A stretch of 64,000 nt of DNA from Atherix ibis. Lineage: Eukaryota > Arthropoda > Insecta > Diptera > Athericidae. Positions within the stretch are counted from its first letter, which is position 1; each line of letters opens with the position of its first letter. Made by a program: the position numbers and the translations under genes. The notes beneath the pieces are model-generated. The model did not search any database, had not been told where the DNA came from, and was given only the letters and a program-made list of their open reading frames with translations. This document shows positions 1 to 11,810 of this stretch, one piece after another. The DNA lies in assembly GCA_958298945.1 (NCBI GenBank), contig OY282608.1, positions 12,129,933 through 12,193,932 on the forward strand, in the 5' to 3' direction.

Positions 1-1690
1 GGTTTGTTGGTTTGTTCAATTGTTGGCTTGTTGGTTTGTTGGCTTGTTGGCTTGTTGGTTTGTTGGTTTGTTGGTTTGTTGGGTTGTTGGTTTGTTGGCT
101 TATTGGTGTGTTGGTTTATTGGTTTGTTTGTTTGTTGGTTTGTTCGTTTGTTGGCTTGTTGGTTTGTTGGTTTGTTCGTTTGTTGACTTGTTGGCTTGTT
201 GGTTTGTTGGTTTGTTGGTTTGCTGGTTTGTTGGTTTGTTGGTTTGTTGGTTTGTTGGCTTGTTGGTTTGTTCGTTTGTTCGTTGGTTGGTTTGTTGGTT
301 TGTTGGGTTGTTGGCTTGTTGGCTTTTTGGTTTGTTGGTTTGTTAGTTTGGTGGTTTGTTGGTTTGTTAGTTTGTTGGCTTGTTGGTTTGTTGGTTTGTT
401 GGTTTGTTGGTTTGTTTGTTTATTGGTTTGTTCGTTTGTTCGTTTGTTGGTTTGTTGGTTTGTTGGTTTGTTGGCTTGTTGGTTTGTTGGTTTGTTGATT
501 TGGTGGTTTGTTGGCTTGTTGGTTTGTTGGTTTATTCATTTGTTGGCTTGTTGGTTTGTTGGCTTGTTGGGTTGTTGGTTTGTTGGTTTGTTGGTTTGTT
601 GGGTTGTTGGTTTGTTGGCTTATTGGTGTTTTGGTTTGTTGGTTTGTTTGTTTGTTGGTTTGTTCGTTTGTTGGCTTGTTGATTTGTTGGTTTGTTGGTC
701 TGTTCGTTTCTTGGTTTGTTGGTTTGTTCGCTTGTTGGTTTGTTGGTTTTTTGGTTTGTTGGCTTGTTGGTTTGTTGGCTTGTTGGCTTGGTGGTTTGTT
801 GGTTTGTTCGTGTGTTGGCTTGTTGGCTTCTTGGTTTGTTGGTTTGTTGGTTTGTTCGTTTGTTGGTTTGTTGGTTTGTTGGTTTGTTGGTTTGTTGGTT
901 TGTTCGTTTGTTAATTTGTTGGTTTGTTTGTTTGTTGGTTTGTTGGTTTGTTAATTTGTTGGCTTGTTGGCTTGTTGGTTTTTTGGTTTGTTGGCTTGTT
1001 GGTTTGTTGGTTTGTTGGCTTGTTGGTTTGTTGGCCTGTTGGTTTGTTCGTTTGTTGGTTTGTTTGTTTGTTAGTTTGTTGGTTTGTTCGTTTGTTGGTT
1101 TGTTGGTTTGTTGGTTTGTTGGTTTGTTCGTTTGTTCGCTTGTTGGTTTGTTGGCTTGTTGGTTTGTTGGTTTGTTGGTTTGTTGGTTTGTTCGTTTGTT
1201 AGTTTGTTTGTTTGTTGGTTTGTTGGCTTGTTGGTTTGTTGGTTTGTTGGTTTGTTGGTTTGTTGGTTTGTTGGTCTGTTCGTTTGCTGGGTTGTTGGTT
1301 TGTTCGCTTGTTGGTTTGTTGGTTTTTTGGTTTGTTGGCTTGTTGGTTTGTTGGTTTGTTGGCTTGGTGGTTTGTTGGTTTGTTCGTTTGTTGGCTTGTT
1401 GGCTTCTTGGTTTGTTGGTTTGTTCGTTTGTTGGTTTGTTGGTTTGTTGGTTTGTTGGTTTGTTGGCTTGTTGGCTTGTTGGTTTTTTGGTTTGTTGGCT
1501 TGTTGGTTTGTTGGTTTGTTGGCTTGTTGGTTTGTTGGCCTGTTGGTTTGTTCGTTTGTTGTATTGTTTGTTTGTTGGTTTGTTGGTTTGTTCGTTTGTT
1601 GGTTTGTTGGTTTGTTGGTTTGTTGGTTTGTTGGTTTGTTGGTTTGTTCGTTTGTTCGCTTGTTGGTTTGTTGGCTTGTTGGATTGTTGA
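1..1690 (+). repeat. Zone A block before the 3.77-kb tandem duplication
   Basis: This is zone A satellite lying before the first clear large duplication. It carries a TTGATTTGGTGG module near 496, a TTGGTCTGTTCGTTTCTTGG module near 695 and a TTCGTGTG variant near 808. The block shares module order with later zone A blocks but has no adjacent near-identical copy inside the window. No gene or non-satellite segment is visible in it. Confidence 0.7.
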
Positions 1691-4600
1691 TTTGTTGGTT
1701 TGTTGGTTTGTTCGTTTGTTGGTTTGTTTGTTTGTTGGTTTGTTGGCTTGTTGGTTTGTTGGTTTGTTGGTTTGTTCGTTTGTTGGCTTGTTGGTCTGCT
1801 CGTTTGTTGGTTTGTTGGTTTGTTCGCTCGTTGGTTTGTTGGTTTTTTGGTTTGTTGGCTTGTTGTTTTGTTGGCTTGTTTGCTTGTTGGTTTGTTGGTT
1901 TGTTCGCTTGTTGGCTTGTTGGCTTGTTGGTTTGTTGGTTTGTTGGTTTGTTGGTTTGTTGGTTTGTTGGTTTGTTGGTTTGTTGGCTTGTTGGTTTGTT
2001 GGTTTGTTGGTTGGTTGGTTTGTTGGTTTGTTGGCTTGTTCACTTGTTGGCTTTTTGGTTTGTTGGTTTGTTAGTTTGGTGGTTTGTTGGTTTATTAGTT
2101 TGTTGGTTTGTTGGTTTGTTGGTTTGTTCGTTTGTTCGCTTGTTGGTTTTTTGGCTTGTTGGTTTGTTTATTTGTTGGTTTGTTGGCTTGTTGGTTTGTT
2201 GGTTTGTTGGCTTGTTGGTTTGTTGGTTTGTTTGTCTGTTCGTTTCTTGGTTTGTTGGTTTGTTCGCTTGTTGGTTTGTTGGTTTTTTGGTTTGTTGGCT
2301 TGTTGGCTTGGTGGTTTGTTGGTTTGTTCGTTTGTTGGCTTGTTGGCTTCTTGGTTTGTTGGTTTGTTGGTTTGTTGGTTTGTTGGTTTGTTCGTTTGTT
2401 GGTTTGTTTGTTTGTTGGTTTGTTGGCTTGTTGGTTTGTTGGTTTGTTGGTTTGTTGGTTTGTTGGTTTGTTTGTCTGCTCGTTTGTTGGTTTGTTGATT
2501 TGTTGGTTTGTTGGTTTGTTGGTTTGTTGGCTTTTTGGTTTGTTGGTTTGTTGGTTTGTTGGTTTGTTGGTTTGTTGGCTTGTTGGCTTGTTGGCTTTTT
2601 GGTTTGTTGGTTGGTTAGTTTGGTGGTTTGTTGGTTTGTTAGTTTGTTGGTTTGTTGGTTTGTTGGTTTGTTGGTTTGTTCGTTTGTTCGCTTGTTGGTT
2701 TGTTGGCTTGTTGGTTTGTTGGTTTGTTGGTTTGTTGGTTTGTTGGTTTGTTGGTTTGTTTGTTTGTTGGTTTGTTAGTTTGTTGGCTTGTTGGTTTGTT
2801 GGTTTGTTGGTTTGTTTGTTTGTTGGTTTGTTCGTTTGTTCGTTTGTTGGTTTGTTGGTTTGTTCGCTCGTTGGTTTGATGGTTTTTTGGTTTGTTGGCT
2901 TGTTGTTTTGTTGGCTTGTTTGCTTGTTGGTTTGTTGGTTTGTTCGTTTGTTGGCTTGTTGGCTTGTTGGTTTGTTGGTTTGTTGGTTTGTTGGTTTGTT
3001 GGTTTGTTGGTTTGTTGGTTTGTTGGCTTGTTGGTTTGTTGGTTTGTTGGTTTGTTGGTTTGTTGGTTTGTTGGTTTGTTGGTTTGTTGGTCTGCTCGTT
3101 TGTTGGTTTGTTGGTTTGTTGGTTTGTTGGTTTGTTGGCTTGTTGGTTTGTTGGCTTGTTGGCTTGTTGGTTTGTTGGTTTGTTGGTTTGTTGGGTTGTT
3201 GGTTTGTTGGCTTATTGGTGTGTTGATTTGTTGGTTTGTTTGTTTGTTGGTTTGTTCGATTGTTGGCTTGTTGGTTTGTTGGTTTGTTGGTTTGTTGGTT
3301 TGCTGGTTTGTTGGCTTGTTGGTTTATTGGTTAGTTGGTTTGTTCGTTTGTTGGCTTGTTGGTTTGTTGGCTTGCTGGCTTGTTGGTTTGTTGGTTTGTT
3401 GGTTTGTTGGTTTGTTGGTTTGTTGTTTTGTTGGCTTGTTGGCTTATTGGTTTGTTGGCTTGTTGGTTTGTTTGTTTGTTGGTTTGTTCGTTTGTTGGTT
3501 TGTTGGTTTGTTGGTTTGTTGGTTTGTTGGTTTGTTGGTTTGTTGGTTTGTTGGTTTGTTGGTTTGTTGGTTTGTTGGTTTGTTGGTTTGTTGGTTTGTT
3601 CGTTTGTTGGTTTGTTGGTTTGTTGGTTTGTTGGTTTGTTGGTTTGATGGTTTGTTGGCTTGTTGGTTTGTTGGCTTGTTGGCTTGTTGGCTTGTTGGCT
3701 TGTTGGCCTGTTGATTTGTTCGTTTGTTGGTTTGTTAGTTTGTTGGTTTGTGGGTTTGTTCGTTTGTTGGTTTGTTGGTTTGTTGGTTTGTTGGTTTGTT
3801 GGTTTGTTGGTTTGTTGGTTTGTAGGTTTGTTGCTTTGTTGGTTTGTTGGTTTGTTCGTTTGTTGGTTTGTTTATTTGTTGGTTTGTTGGCTTGTTGGGT
3901 TGTTGGTTTGTTGGCTTGTTGGTTTGTTGGTTTGTTGGTCTGTTCGTTTCTTGGTTTGTTGGTTTCTTCGCTTGTTGGTTTGTTGGTTTTTTGGTTTGTT
4001 GGCTTGTTGGTTTGTTGGCTTATTGGCTTGGTGGTTTGTTGGTTTGTTCGTTTGTTGGCTTGTTGGCTTCTTGGTTTGTTGGTTTGTTGGTTTGTTGGTT
4101 TGTTCGTTTGTTGGTTTGTTGGTTTGTTGGTTTGTTGGTTTGTTGGTTTGTTCGTTTGTTGGTTTGTTGGTTTGTTCGTTTGTTGGTTTGTTGGTTTGTT
4201 GGTTTGTTGGTTTGTTGGCTTGTTGGCTTGTTGGTTTTTTGGTTTGTTGGCTTGTTGGTTTGTTGGTTTGTTGGCTTGTTGGTTTGTTGGCCTGTTGGTT
4301 TGTTCGTTTGTTGGTTTATTTGTTTGTTGGTTTGTTGGTTTGTTCGTTTGTTGGTTTGTTGGTTTGTTGGTTTGTTCGTTTGTTCGTTTGTTCGCTTGTT
4401 GGTTTGTTGGCTTGTTGGTTTGTTGGTTTGTTGGTTTGTTGGTTTGTTCGTTTGTTGGTTTGTTTGTTTGTTGGTTTGTTGGCTTGTTGGTTTGTTGGTT
4501 TGTTGGTTTGTTGGTCTGCTCGTTTGTTGGTTTGTTGCTTGGTTCGCTTGTTGGTTTGTTGGTTTTTTGGTTTGTTGGCTTGTTGTTTTGTTGGCTTGTT

Positions 4601-5467
4601 TGCTTGTTGGTTTGTTGGTTTGTTCGTTTGTTGGCTTATTGGCTTGTTGGTTTGTTGGTTTGTTGGTTTGTTGGTTTGTTGGTTTGTTGGTTTGTTGGTT
4701 TGTTGGCTTGTTGGTTTGTTGGTTTGTTGGTTGGTTGGTTTGTTGGTTTGTTGGCTTGTTGCCTTCTTGGCTTTTTGGTTTGTTGGTTTGTTAGTTTGGT
4801 GGTTTGTTGGTTTGTTAGTTTGTTGGCTTGTTGGTTTGTTGGTTTGTTGGTTTGTTTGTTTGTTGGTTTGTTCGTTTGTTCGTTTGTTGGTTTGTTGGTT
4901 TGTTGGTTTGTTGGCTTGTTGGTTTGTTGGTTTGTTGGTTTGTTGATTTGGTGGTTTGTTGGCTTGTTGGTTTGTTGGTTTGTTCATTTGTTGGCTTGTT
5001 GGTTTGTTGGCTTGTTGACTTGTTGGTTTGTTTGGTTTGTTGGTTTGTTGGGTTGTTGGTTTGTTGGCTTATTGGTGTGTTGGTTTGTTGGTTTGTTTGT
5101 TTGTTGGTTTGTTCGTTTGTTGGCTTGTTGGTTTGTTGGTTTGTTCGTTTGTTGGCTTGTTGGCTTGTTGGTTTGTTGGTTTGTTGGTTTGTTGGTTAGT
5201 TGGTTTGGTGGTTTGTTGGTTTGTTGGCTTGTTGGTTTGTTGGTTTGTTGGTTGGTTGGTTTGTAGGTTTGTTGGGTTGTTGGCTTGTTGGCTTTTTGGT
5301 TTATTGGTTTGTTAGTTTGGTGGTTTGTTGGTTTGTTAGTTTGTTGGCTTGTTGGTTTGTTGGTTTGTTGGTTTGTTTGTTTGTTGGTTTGTTCGTTTGT
5401 TCGTTTGTTCGTTTATTCGTTTGTTGGTTTGTTGGTTTGTTGGTTTGTTGGCTTGTTGGTTTGTTGG
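1691..5467 (+). repeat. 3.77-kb higher-order unit, copy 1
   Basis: This unit is directly followed by a near-identical copy at a displacement of 3,777 bp (for example TTGGTCTGCTCG at 1,791 and 5,568). The left limit is set by a mismatch: position 1,690 is A in a GGATTGTTGA string, while the equivalent before copy 2 reads GGTTTGTTGG. A +1 phase slip at about 5,036, GGTTTGTTTGG, is shared with copy 2 at about 8,797, so the slip predates the duplication. Changes between copies are mainly whole 8-bp gains or losses. Confidence 0.88.
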
Positions 5468-8400
5468 TTTGTTGGTTTGTTGGTTTGTTCGTTTGTTGGT
5501 TTGTTTGTTTGTTGGTTTGTTGGCTTGTTGGTTTGTTGGTTTGTTGGTTTGTTCGTTTGTTGGCTTGTTGGTCTGCTCGTTTGTTGGTTTGTTGGTTTGT
5601 TCGCTCGTTGGTTTGTTGGTTTTTTGGTTTGTTGGCTTGTTGTTTTGTTGGCTTGTTTGCTTGTTGGTTTGTTGGTTTGTTCGCTTGTTGGCTTGTTGGC
5701 TTGTTGGTTTGTTGGTTTGTTGGTTTGTTGGTTTGTTGGTTTGTTGGTTTGTTGGTTTGTTGGTTTGTTGGCTTGTTGGTTTGTTGGTTTGTTGGTTGGT
5801 TGGTTTGTTGGTTTGTTGGCTTGTTCACTTGTTGGCTTTTTGGTTTGTTGGTTTGTTAGTTTGGTGGTTTGTTGGTTTATTAGTTTGTTGGTTTGTTGGT
5901 TTGTTGGTTTGTTCGTTTGTTCGCTTGTTGGTTTTTTGGCTTGTTGGTTTGTTTATTTGTTGGTTTGTTGGCTTGTTGGTTTGTTGGTTTGTTGGCTTGT
6001 TGGTTTGTTGGTTTGTTTGTCTGTTCGTTTCTTGGTTTGTTGGTTTGTTCGCTTGTTGGTTTGTTGGTTTTTTGGTTTGTTGGCTTGTTGGCTTGGTGGT
6101 TTGTTGGTTTGTTCGTTTGTTGGCTTGTTGGCTTCTTGGTTTGTTGGTTTGTTGGTTTGTTGGTTTGTTGGTTTGTTCGTTTGTTGGTTTGTTTGTTTGT
6201 TGGTTTGTTGGCTTGTTGGTTTGTTGGTTTGTTGGTTTGTTGGTTTGTTGGTTTGTTTGTCTGCTCGTTTGTTGGTTTGTTGATTTGTTGGTTTGTTGGT
6301 TTGTTGGCTTTTTGGTTTGTTGGTTTGTTGGTTTGTTGGTTTGTTGGTTTGTTGGCTTGTTGGCTTGTTGGCTTTTTGGTTTGTTGGTTGGTTAGTTTGG
6401 TGGTTTGTTGGTTTGTTAGTTTGTTGGTTTGTTGGTTTGTTGGTTTGTTGGTTTGTTCGTTTGTTCGCTTGTTGGTTTGTTGGCTTGTTGGTTTGTTGGT
6501 TTGTTGGTTTGTTGGTTTGTTGGTTTGTTGGTTTGTTTGTTTGTTGGTTTGTTAGTTTGTTGGCTTGTTGGTTTGTTGGTTTGTTGGTTTGTTTGTTTGT
6601 TGGTTTGTTCGTTTGTTCGTTTGTTGGTTTGTTGGTTTGTTCGCTCGTTGGTTTGATGGTTTTTTGGTTTGTTGGCTTGTTGTTTTGTTGGCTTGTTTGC
6701 TTGTTGGTTTGTTGGTTTGTTCGTTTGTTGGCTTGTTGGCTTGTTGGTTTGTTGGTTTGTTGGTTTGTTGGTTTGTTGGTTTGTTGGTTTGTTGGTTTGT
6801 TGGCTTGTTGGTTTGTTGGTTTGTTGGTTTGTTGGTTTGTTGGTTTGTTGGTTTGTTGGTTTGTTGGTCTGCTCGTTTGTTGGTTTGTTGGTTTGTTGGT
6901 TTGTTGGTTTGTTGGCTTGTTGGTTTGTTGGCTTGTTGGCTTGTTGGTTTGTTGGTTTGTTGGTTTGTTGGGTTGTTGGTTTGTTGGCTTATTGGTGTGT
7001 TGATTTGTTGGTTTGTTTGTTTGTTGGTTTGTTCGATTGTTGGCTTGTTGGTTTGTTGGTTTGTTGGTTTGTTGGTTTGCTGGTTTGTTGGCTTGTTGGT
7101 TTATTGGTTAGTTGGTTTGTTCGTTTGTTGGCTTGTTGGTTTGTTGGCTTGCTGGCTTGTTGGTTTGTTGGTTTGTTGGTTTGTTGGTTTGTTGGTTTGT
7201 TGTTTTGTTGGCTTGTTGGCTTATTGGTTTGTTGGCTTGTTGGTTTGTTTGTTTGTTGGTTTGTTCGTTTGTTGGTTTGTTGGTTTGTTGGTTTGTTGGT
7301 TTGTTGGTTTGTTGGTTTGTTGGTTTGTTGGTTTGTTGGTTTGTTGGTTTGTTCGTTTGTTGGTTTGTTGGTTTGTTGGTTTGTTGGTTTGTTGGTTTGA
7401 TGGTTTGTTGGCTTGTTGGCTTGTTGGCTTGTTGGCTTGTTGGCTTGTTGGCTTGTTGGCCTGTTGATTTGTTCGTTTGTTGGTTTGTTAGTTTGTTGGT
7501 TTGTGGGTTTGTTCGTTTGTTGGTTTGTTGGTTTGTTGGTTTGTTGGTTTGTTGGTTTGTTGGTTTGTTGGTTTGTAGGTTTGTTGCTTTGTTGGTTTGT
7601 TGGTTTGTTCGTTTGTTGGTTTGTTTATTTGTTGGTTTGTTGGCTTGTTGGGTTGTTGGTTTGTTGGCTTGTTGGTTTGTTGGTTTGTTGGTCTGTTCGT
7701 TTCTTGGTTTGTTGGTTTCTTCGCTTGTTGGTTTGTTGGTTTTTTGGTTTGTTGGCTTGTTGGTTTGTTGGCTTATTGGTTTGGTGGTTTGTTGGTTTGT
7801 TCGTTTGTTGGCTTGTTGGCTTCTTGGTTTGTTGGTTTGTTGGTTTGTTGGTTTGTTCGTTTGTTGGTTTGTTGGTTTGTTGGTTTGTTGGTTTGTTGGT
7901 TTGTTCGTTTGTTGGTTTGTTGGTTTGTTCGTTTGTTGGTTTGTTGGTTTGTTGGTTTGTTGGTTTGTTGGCTTGTTGGCTTGTTGGTTTTTTGGTTTGT
8001 TGGCTTGTTGGTTTGTTGGTTTGTTGGCTTGTTGGTTTGTTGGCCTGTTGGTTTGTTCGTTTGTTGGTTTATTTGTTTGTTGGTTTGTTGGTTTGTTCGT
8101 TTGTTGGTTTGTTGGTTTGTTGGTTTGTTCGTTTGTTCGTTTGTTCGCTTGTTGGTTTGTTGGCTTGTTGGTTTGTTGGTTTGTTGGTTTGTTGGTTTGT
8201 TCGTTTGTTGGTTTGTTTGTTTGTTGGTTTGTTGGCTTGTTGGTTTGTTGGTTTGTTGGTTTGTTGGTCTGCTCGTTTGTTGGTTTGTTGCTTGGTTCGC
8301 TTGTTGGTTTGTTGGTTTTTTGGTTTGTTGGCTTGTTGTTTTGTTGGCTTGTTTGCTTGTTGGTTTGTTGGTTTGTTCGTTTGTTGGCTTATTGGCTTGT

Positions 8401-9245
8401 TGGTTTGTTGGTTTGTTGGTTTGTTGGTTTGTTGGTTTGTTGGTTTGTTGGTTTGTTGGCTTGTTGGTTTGTTGGTTTGTTGGTTGGTTGGTTTGTTGGT
8501 TTGTTGGCTTGTTGCCTTCTTGGCTTTTTGGTTTGTTGGTTTGTTAGTTTGGTGGTTTGTTGGTTTGTTAGTTTGTTGGCTTGTTGGTTTGTTGGTTTGT
8601 TGGTTTGTTTGTTTGTTGGTTTGTTCGTTTGTTCGTTTGTTGGTTTGTTGGTTTGTTGGTTTGTTGGCTTGTTGGTTTGTTGGTTTGTTGGTTTGTTGGT
8701 TTGTTGATTTGGTGGTTTGTTGGCTTGTTGGTTTGTTGGTTTGTTCATTTGTTGGCTTGTTGGTTTGTTGGCTTGTTGACTTGTTGGTTTGTTTGGTTTG
8801 TTGGTTTGTTGGGTTGTTGGTTTGTTGGCTTATTGGTGTGTTGGTTTGTTGGTTTGTTTGTTTGTTGGTTTGTTCGTTTGTTGGCTTGTTGGTTTGTTGG
8901 TTTGTTCGTTTGTTGGCTTGTTGGCTTGTTGGTTTGTTGGTTTGTTGGTTTGTTGGTTAGTTGGTTTGGTGGTTTGTTGGTTTGTTGGCTTGTTGGTTTG
9001 TTGGTTTGTTGGTTGGTTGGTTTGTAGGTTTGTTGGGTTGTTGGCTTGTTGGCTTTTTGGTTTATTGGTTTGTTAGTTTGGTGGTTTGTTGGTTTGTTAG
9101 TTTGTTGGCTTGTTGGTTTGTTGGTTTGTTGGTTTGTTTGTTTGTTGGTTTGTTCGTTTGTTCGTTTGTTCGTTTATTCGTTTGTTGGTTTGTTGGTTTG
9201 TTGGTTTGTTGGCTTGTTGGTTTGTTGGTTTGTTGGTTTGTTGAT
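5468..9245 (+). repeat. 3.77-kb higher-order unit, copy 2
   Basis: This is the direct tandem repeat of 1,691-5,467. The displacement is 3,777 bp at the left end and about 3,785 near 5,893. It drops to 3,753 after three monomers are lost between about 7,300 and 7,450, and is 3,761 after about 8,700. One clear substitution is C at 4,027 against T at 7,780. Long stretches are otherwise identical by eye, which suggests a recent duplication. The right limit, near 9,245, is where the following variant order stops matching copy 1. Confidence 0.86.
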
Positions 9246-9706
9246 TTGGTGGTTTGTTGGCTTGTTGGTTTGTTGGTTTGTTCATATGTTGGCTTGTTGG
9301 TTTGTTGGCTTGTTGGCTTGTTGGTTTGTTGGTTTGTTGGCTTGTTGGGTTGTTGGTTTGTTGGCTTATTGGTGTATTGGTTTGTTGGTTTGTTTGTTGG
9401 TTTGTTTGTTCGTTTGTTGGCTTGTTGGTTTGTTGGTTTGTTGGTCTGTTCGTTTCTTGGTTTGTTGGTTTGTTCGCTTGTTGGTTTGTTGGTTTTTTGG
9501 TTTGTTGGCTTGTTGGTTTGTTGGCTTGCTGGCTTGGTGGTTTGTTGGTTTGTTCGTTTGTTGGCTTGTTGGCTTCTTGGTTTGTTGGTTTGTTGGTTTG
9601 TTCGTTTGTTGGTTTGTTGGTTTGTTGGTTTGTTGGTTTGTTGGTTTGTTCGTTTGTTGGTTTGTTGGTTTGTTCGTTTGCTGGTTTGTTGGTTTGTTGG
9701 TTTGTT
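9246..9706 (+). repeat. Zone A linker with two 12-bp monomers
   Basis: This segment joins the 3.77-kb pair to the 344-bp pair. Near 9,380-9,410 two successive GG-to-next-GG (or CG) spacings are 12 bp and not 8 bp. The total stays at 24 bp, so the register is shifted by half a monomer and then restored. It also carries a TTGGTCTGTTCGTTTCTTGG module near 9,440. No gene is visible. Confidence 0.65.
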
Positions 9707-10316
9707 GGCTTGTTGGTTTGTTTGTTTGTTGGTTTGTTGGCTTGTTGGTTTGTTGGTTTGTTGGTTTGTTGGATTGTTGGTTTGTTGGTCTGCTCGTTTG
9801 TTGGTTTGTTGGTTAGTTCGCTCGTTGGTTTGTTGGTTTTTTGGTTTGTTGGCTTGTTGTTTTGTTGGCTTGTTTGCTTGTTGGTTTGTTGGTTTGTTCG
9901 TTTGTTGGCTTGTTGGGTTGTTGGTTTGTTGGTTTGTTGGTTTGTTAGTTTGGTGGTTTGTTGGTTTGTTAGTTTGTTGGCTTGTTGGTTTGTTGGTTTG
10001 TTGGTTTGTTTGTTTGTTGGTTTGTTCGTTTGTTCGTTTGTTGGTTTGTTGGCTTGTTGGTTTGTTTGTTTGTTGGTTTGTTGGCTTGTTGGTTTGTTGG
10101 TTTGTTGGTTTGTTGGATTGTTGGTTTGTTGGTCTGCTCGTTTGTTGGTTTGTTGGTTAGTTCGCTCGTTGGTTTGTTGGTTTTTTGGTTTGTTGGCTTG
10201 TTGTTTTGTTGGCTTGTTTGCTTGTTGGTTTGTTGGTTTGTTCGTTTGTTGGCTTGTTGGCTTGTTGGTTTGTTGGTTTGTTGGTTTGTTAGTTTGGTGG
10301 TTTGTTGGTTTGTTAG
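9707..10316 (+). repeat. 344-bp (43-monomer) tandem duplication
   Basis: Copy 1 is about 9,707-10,050 and copy 2 about 10,051-10,316. Matching landmarks are GGTCTGCTCG at 9,787 and 10,131, the GGATTG monomer about 15 bp before each, and the rare GGTTAGTTCGCTCG string just after each. One substitution separates them: G at 9,917 and C at 10,261. The second copy breaks off near 10,316, where GGTTTGTTGGCTTATTGG follows instead. Confidence 0.85.
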
Positions 10317-10624
10317 TTTGTTGGTTTGTTGGCTTATTGGTGTGTTGGTTTGTTGGTTTGTTTGTTTGTTGGTTTGTTCGTTTGTTGGCTTGTTGGTTTG
10401 TTGGTTTGTTTGTTTGTTGGCTTGTTGGCTTGTTGGTTTGTTGGTTTGTTGGTTTGTTGGTTTGTTGGTTTGGTGGTTTGTTGGTTTGTTGGCTTGTTGG
10501 CTTGTTGGTTTGTTGGTTTGTTGGTTTGTTGGGTTGTTGGTTTGTTGGCTTATTGGTGTGTTGGTTTGTTGGTTTGTTTGTTTGTTGGTTTGCTCGTTTG
10601 TTGGCTTGTTGGTTTGTTGGTTTG

Positions 10625-11344
10625 TTGGTCTGTTCGTTTCTTGGTTTGTTGGTTTGTTCGCTTGTTGGTTTGTTGGTTTTTTGGTTTGTTGGCTTGTTGG
10701 TTTGTTGGCTTGCTGGCTTGGTGGTTTGTTGGTTTGTTCGTTTGTTGGCTTGTTGGCTTCTTGGTTTGTTGGTTTGTTGGTTTGTTCGTTTGTTGGTTTG
10801 TTGGTTTGTTGGTTTGTTGGTTTGTTGGTTTGTTCGTTTGTTGGTTTGTTGGTTTGTTCGTTTGTTGGTTTGTTGGTTTGTTGGTTTGTTGGTTTGTTGG
10901 TTTGTTGGCTTGTTGGTTTGTTTGTTTGTTGGTTTGTTGGCTTGTCGGTTTGTTGGTTTGTTGGTTTGTTGGTTTGTTGGTTTGTTGGTCTGTTCGTTTC
11001 TTGGTTTGTTGGTTTCTTCGCTTGTTGGTTTGTTGGTTTTTTGGTTTGTTGGCTTGTTGGTTTGTTGGCTTGTTGGCTTGGTGGTTTGTTGGTTTGTTCG
11101 TTTGTTGGCTTGTTGGCTTCTTGGTTTGTTGGTTTGTTGGTTTGTTCGTTTGTTGGTTTGTTGGTTTGTTGGTTTGTTGGTTTGTTGGTTTGTTGGTTTG
11201 TTCGTTTGTTGGTTTGTTGGTTTGTTCGTTTGTTGGTTTGTTGGTTTGTTGGCTTGTTGGCTTGTTGGTTTTTTGGTTTGTTGGCTTGTTGGTTTGTTGG
11301 TTTGTTGGCTTGTTGGTTTGTTGGCCTGTTGGTTTGCTCGTTTG
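10625..11344 (+). repeat. 360-bp (45-monomer) tandem module pair
   Basis: TTGGTCTGTTCGTTTCTTGG occurs at 10,625 and 10,985, exactly 45 monomers apart. Both copies continue through a GGTTTTTTGG monomer, a CTTGGTGG string and a GGCTTCTTGG string in the same order. The second copy has TTCTTCG where the first has TTGTTCG. The same 360-bp spacing recurs at 15,441/15,801 and near 18,236/18,596, and a 43-monomer version occurs at 14,121/14,465. This module is therefore a repeated building block of zone A. Confidence 0.82.
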
Positions 11345-11810
11345 TTGGTTTGTTTGTTTGTTGGTTTGTTGGTTTGTTCGTTTGTTGGTTTTTTAGTTTG
11401 TTGGTTTGTTGGTTTGTTCGTTTGTTCGCTTGTTGGTTTGTTGGCTTGTTGGTTTGTTGGTTTGTTGGTTTGTTCGTTTGTTGGTTTGTTTGTTTGTTGG
11501 TTTGTTGGCTTGTTGGTTTGTTGGTTTGTTGGTTTGTTGGTTTGTTGGTTTGTTGGTCTGCTCGTTTGTTGGTTTGTTGGTTGGTTCGCTCGTTGGTTTT
11601 TTGGTTTGTTGGCTTGTTGTTTTGTTGGCTTGTTTGCTTGTTGGTTTGTTGGTTTGTTCGTTTGTTGGCTTGTTGGCTTGTTGGTTTGTTGGTTTGTTGG
11701 TTTGTTGGTTTGTTGGTTTGTTGGTTTGTTGGTTTGTTGGTTTGTTGGTTTGTTGGCTTGTTGGTTTGTTGGTTTGTTGGTTGGTTGGTTTGTTGGTTTG
11801 TTGGTTTGTT

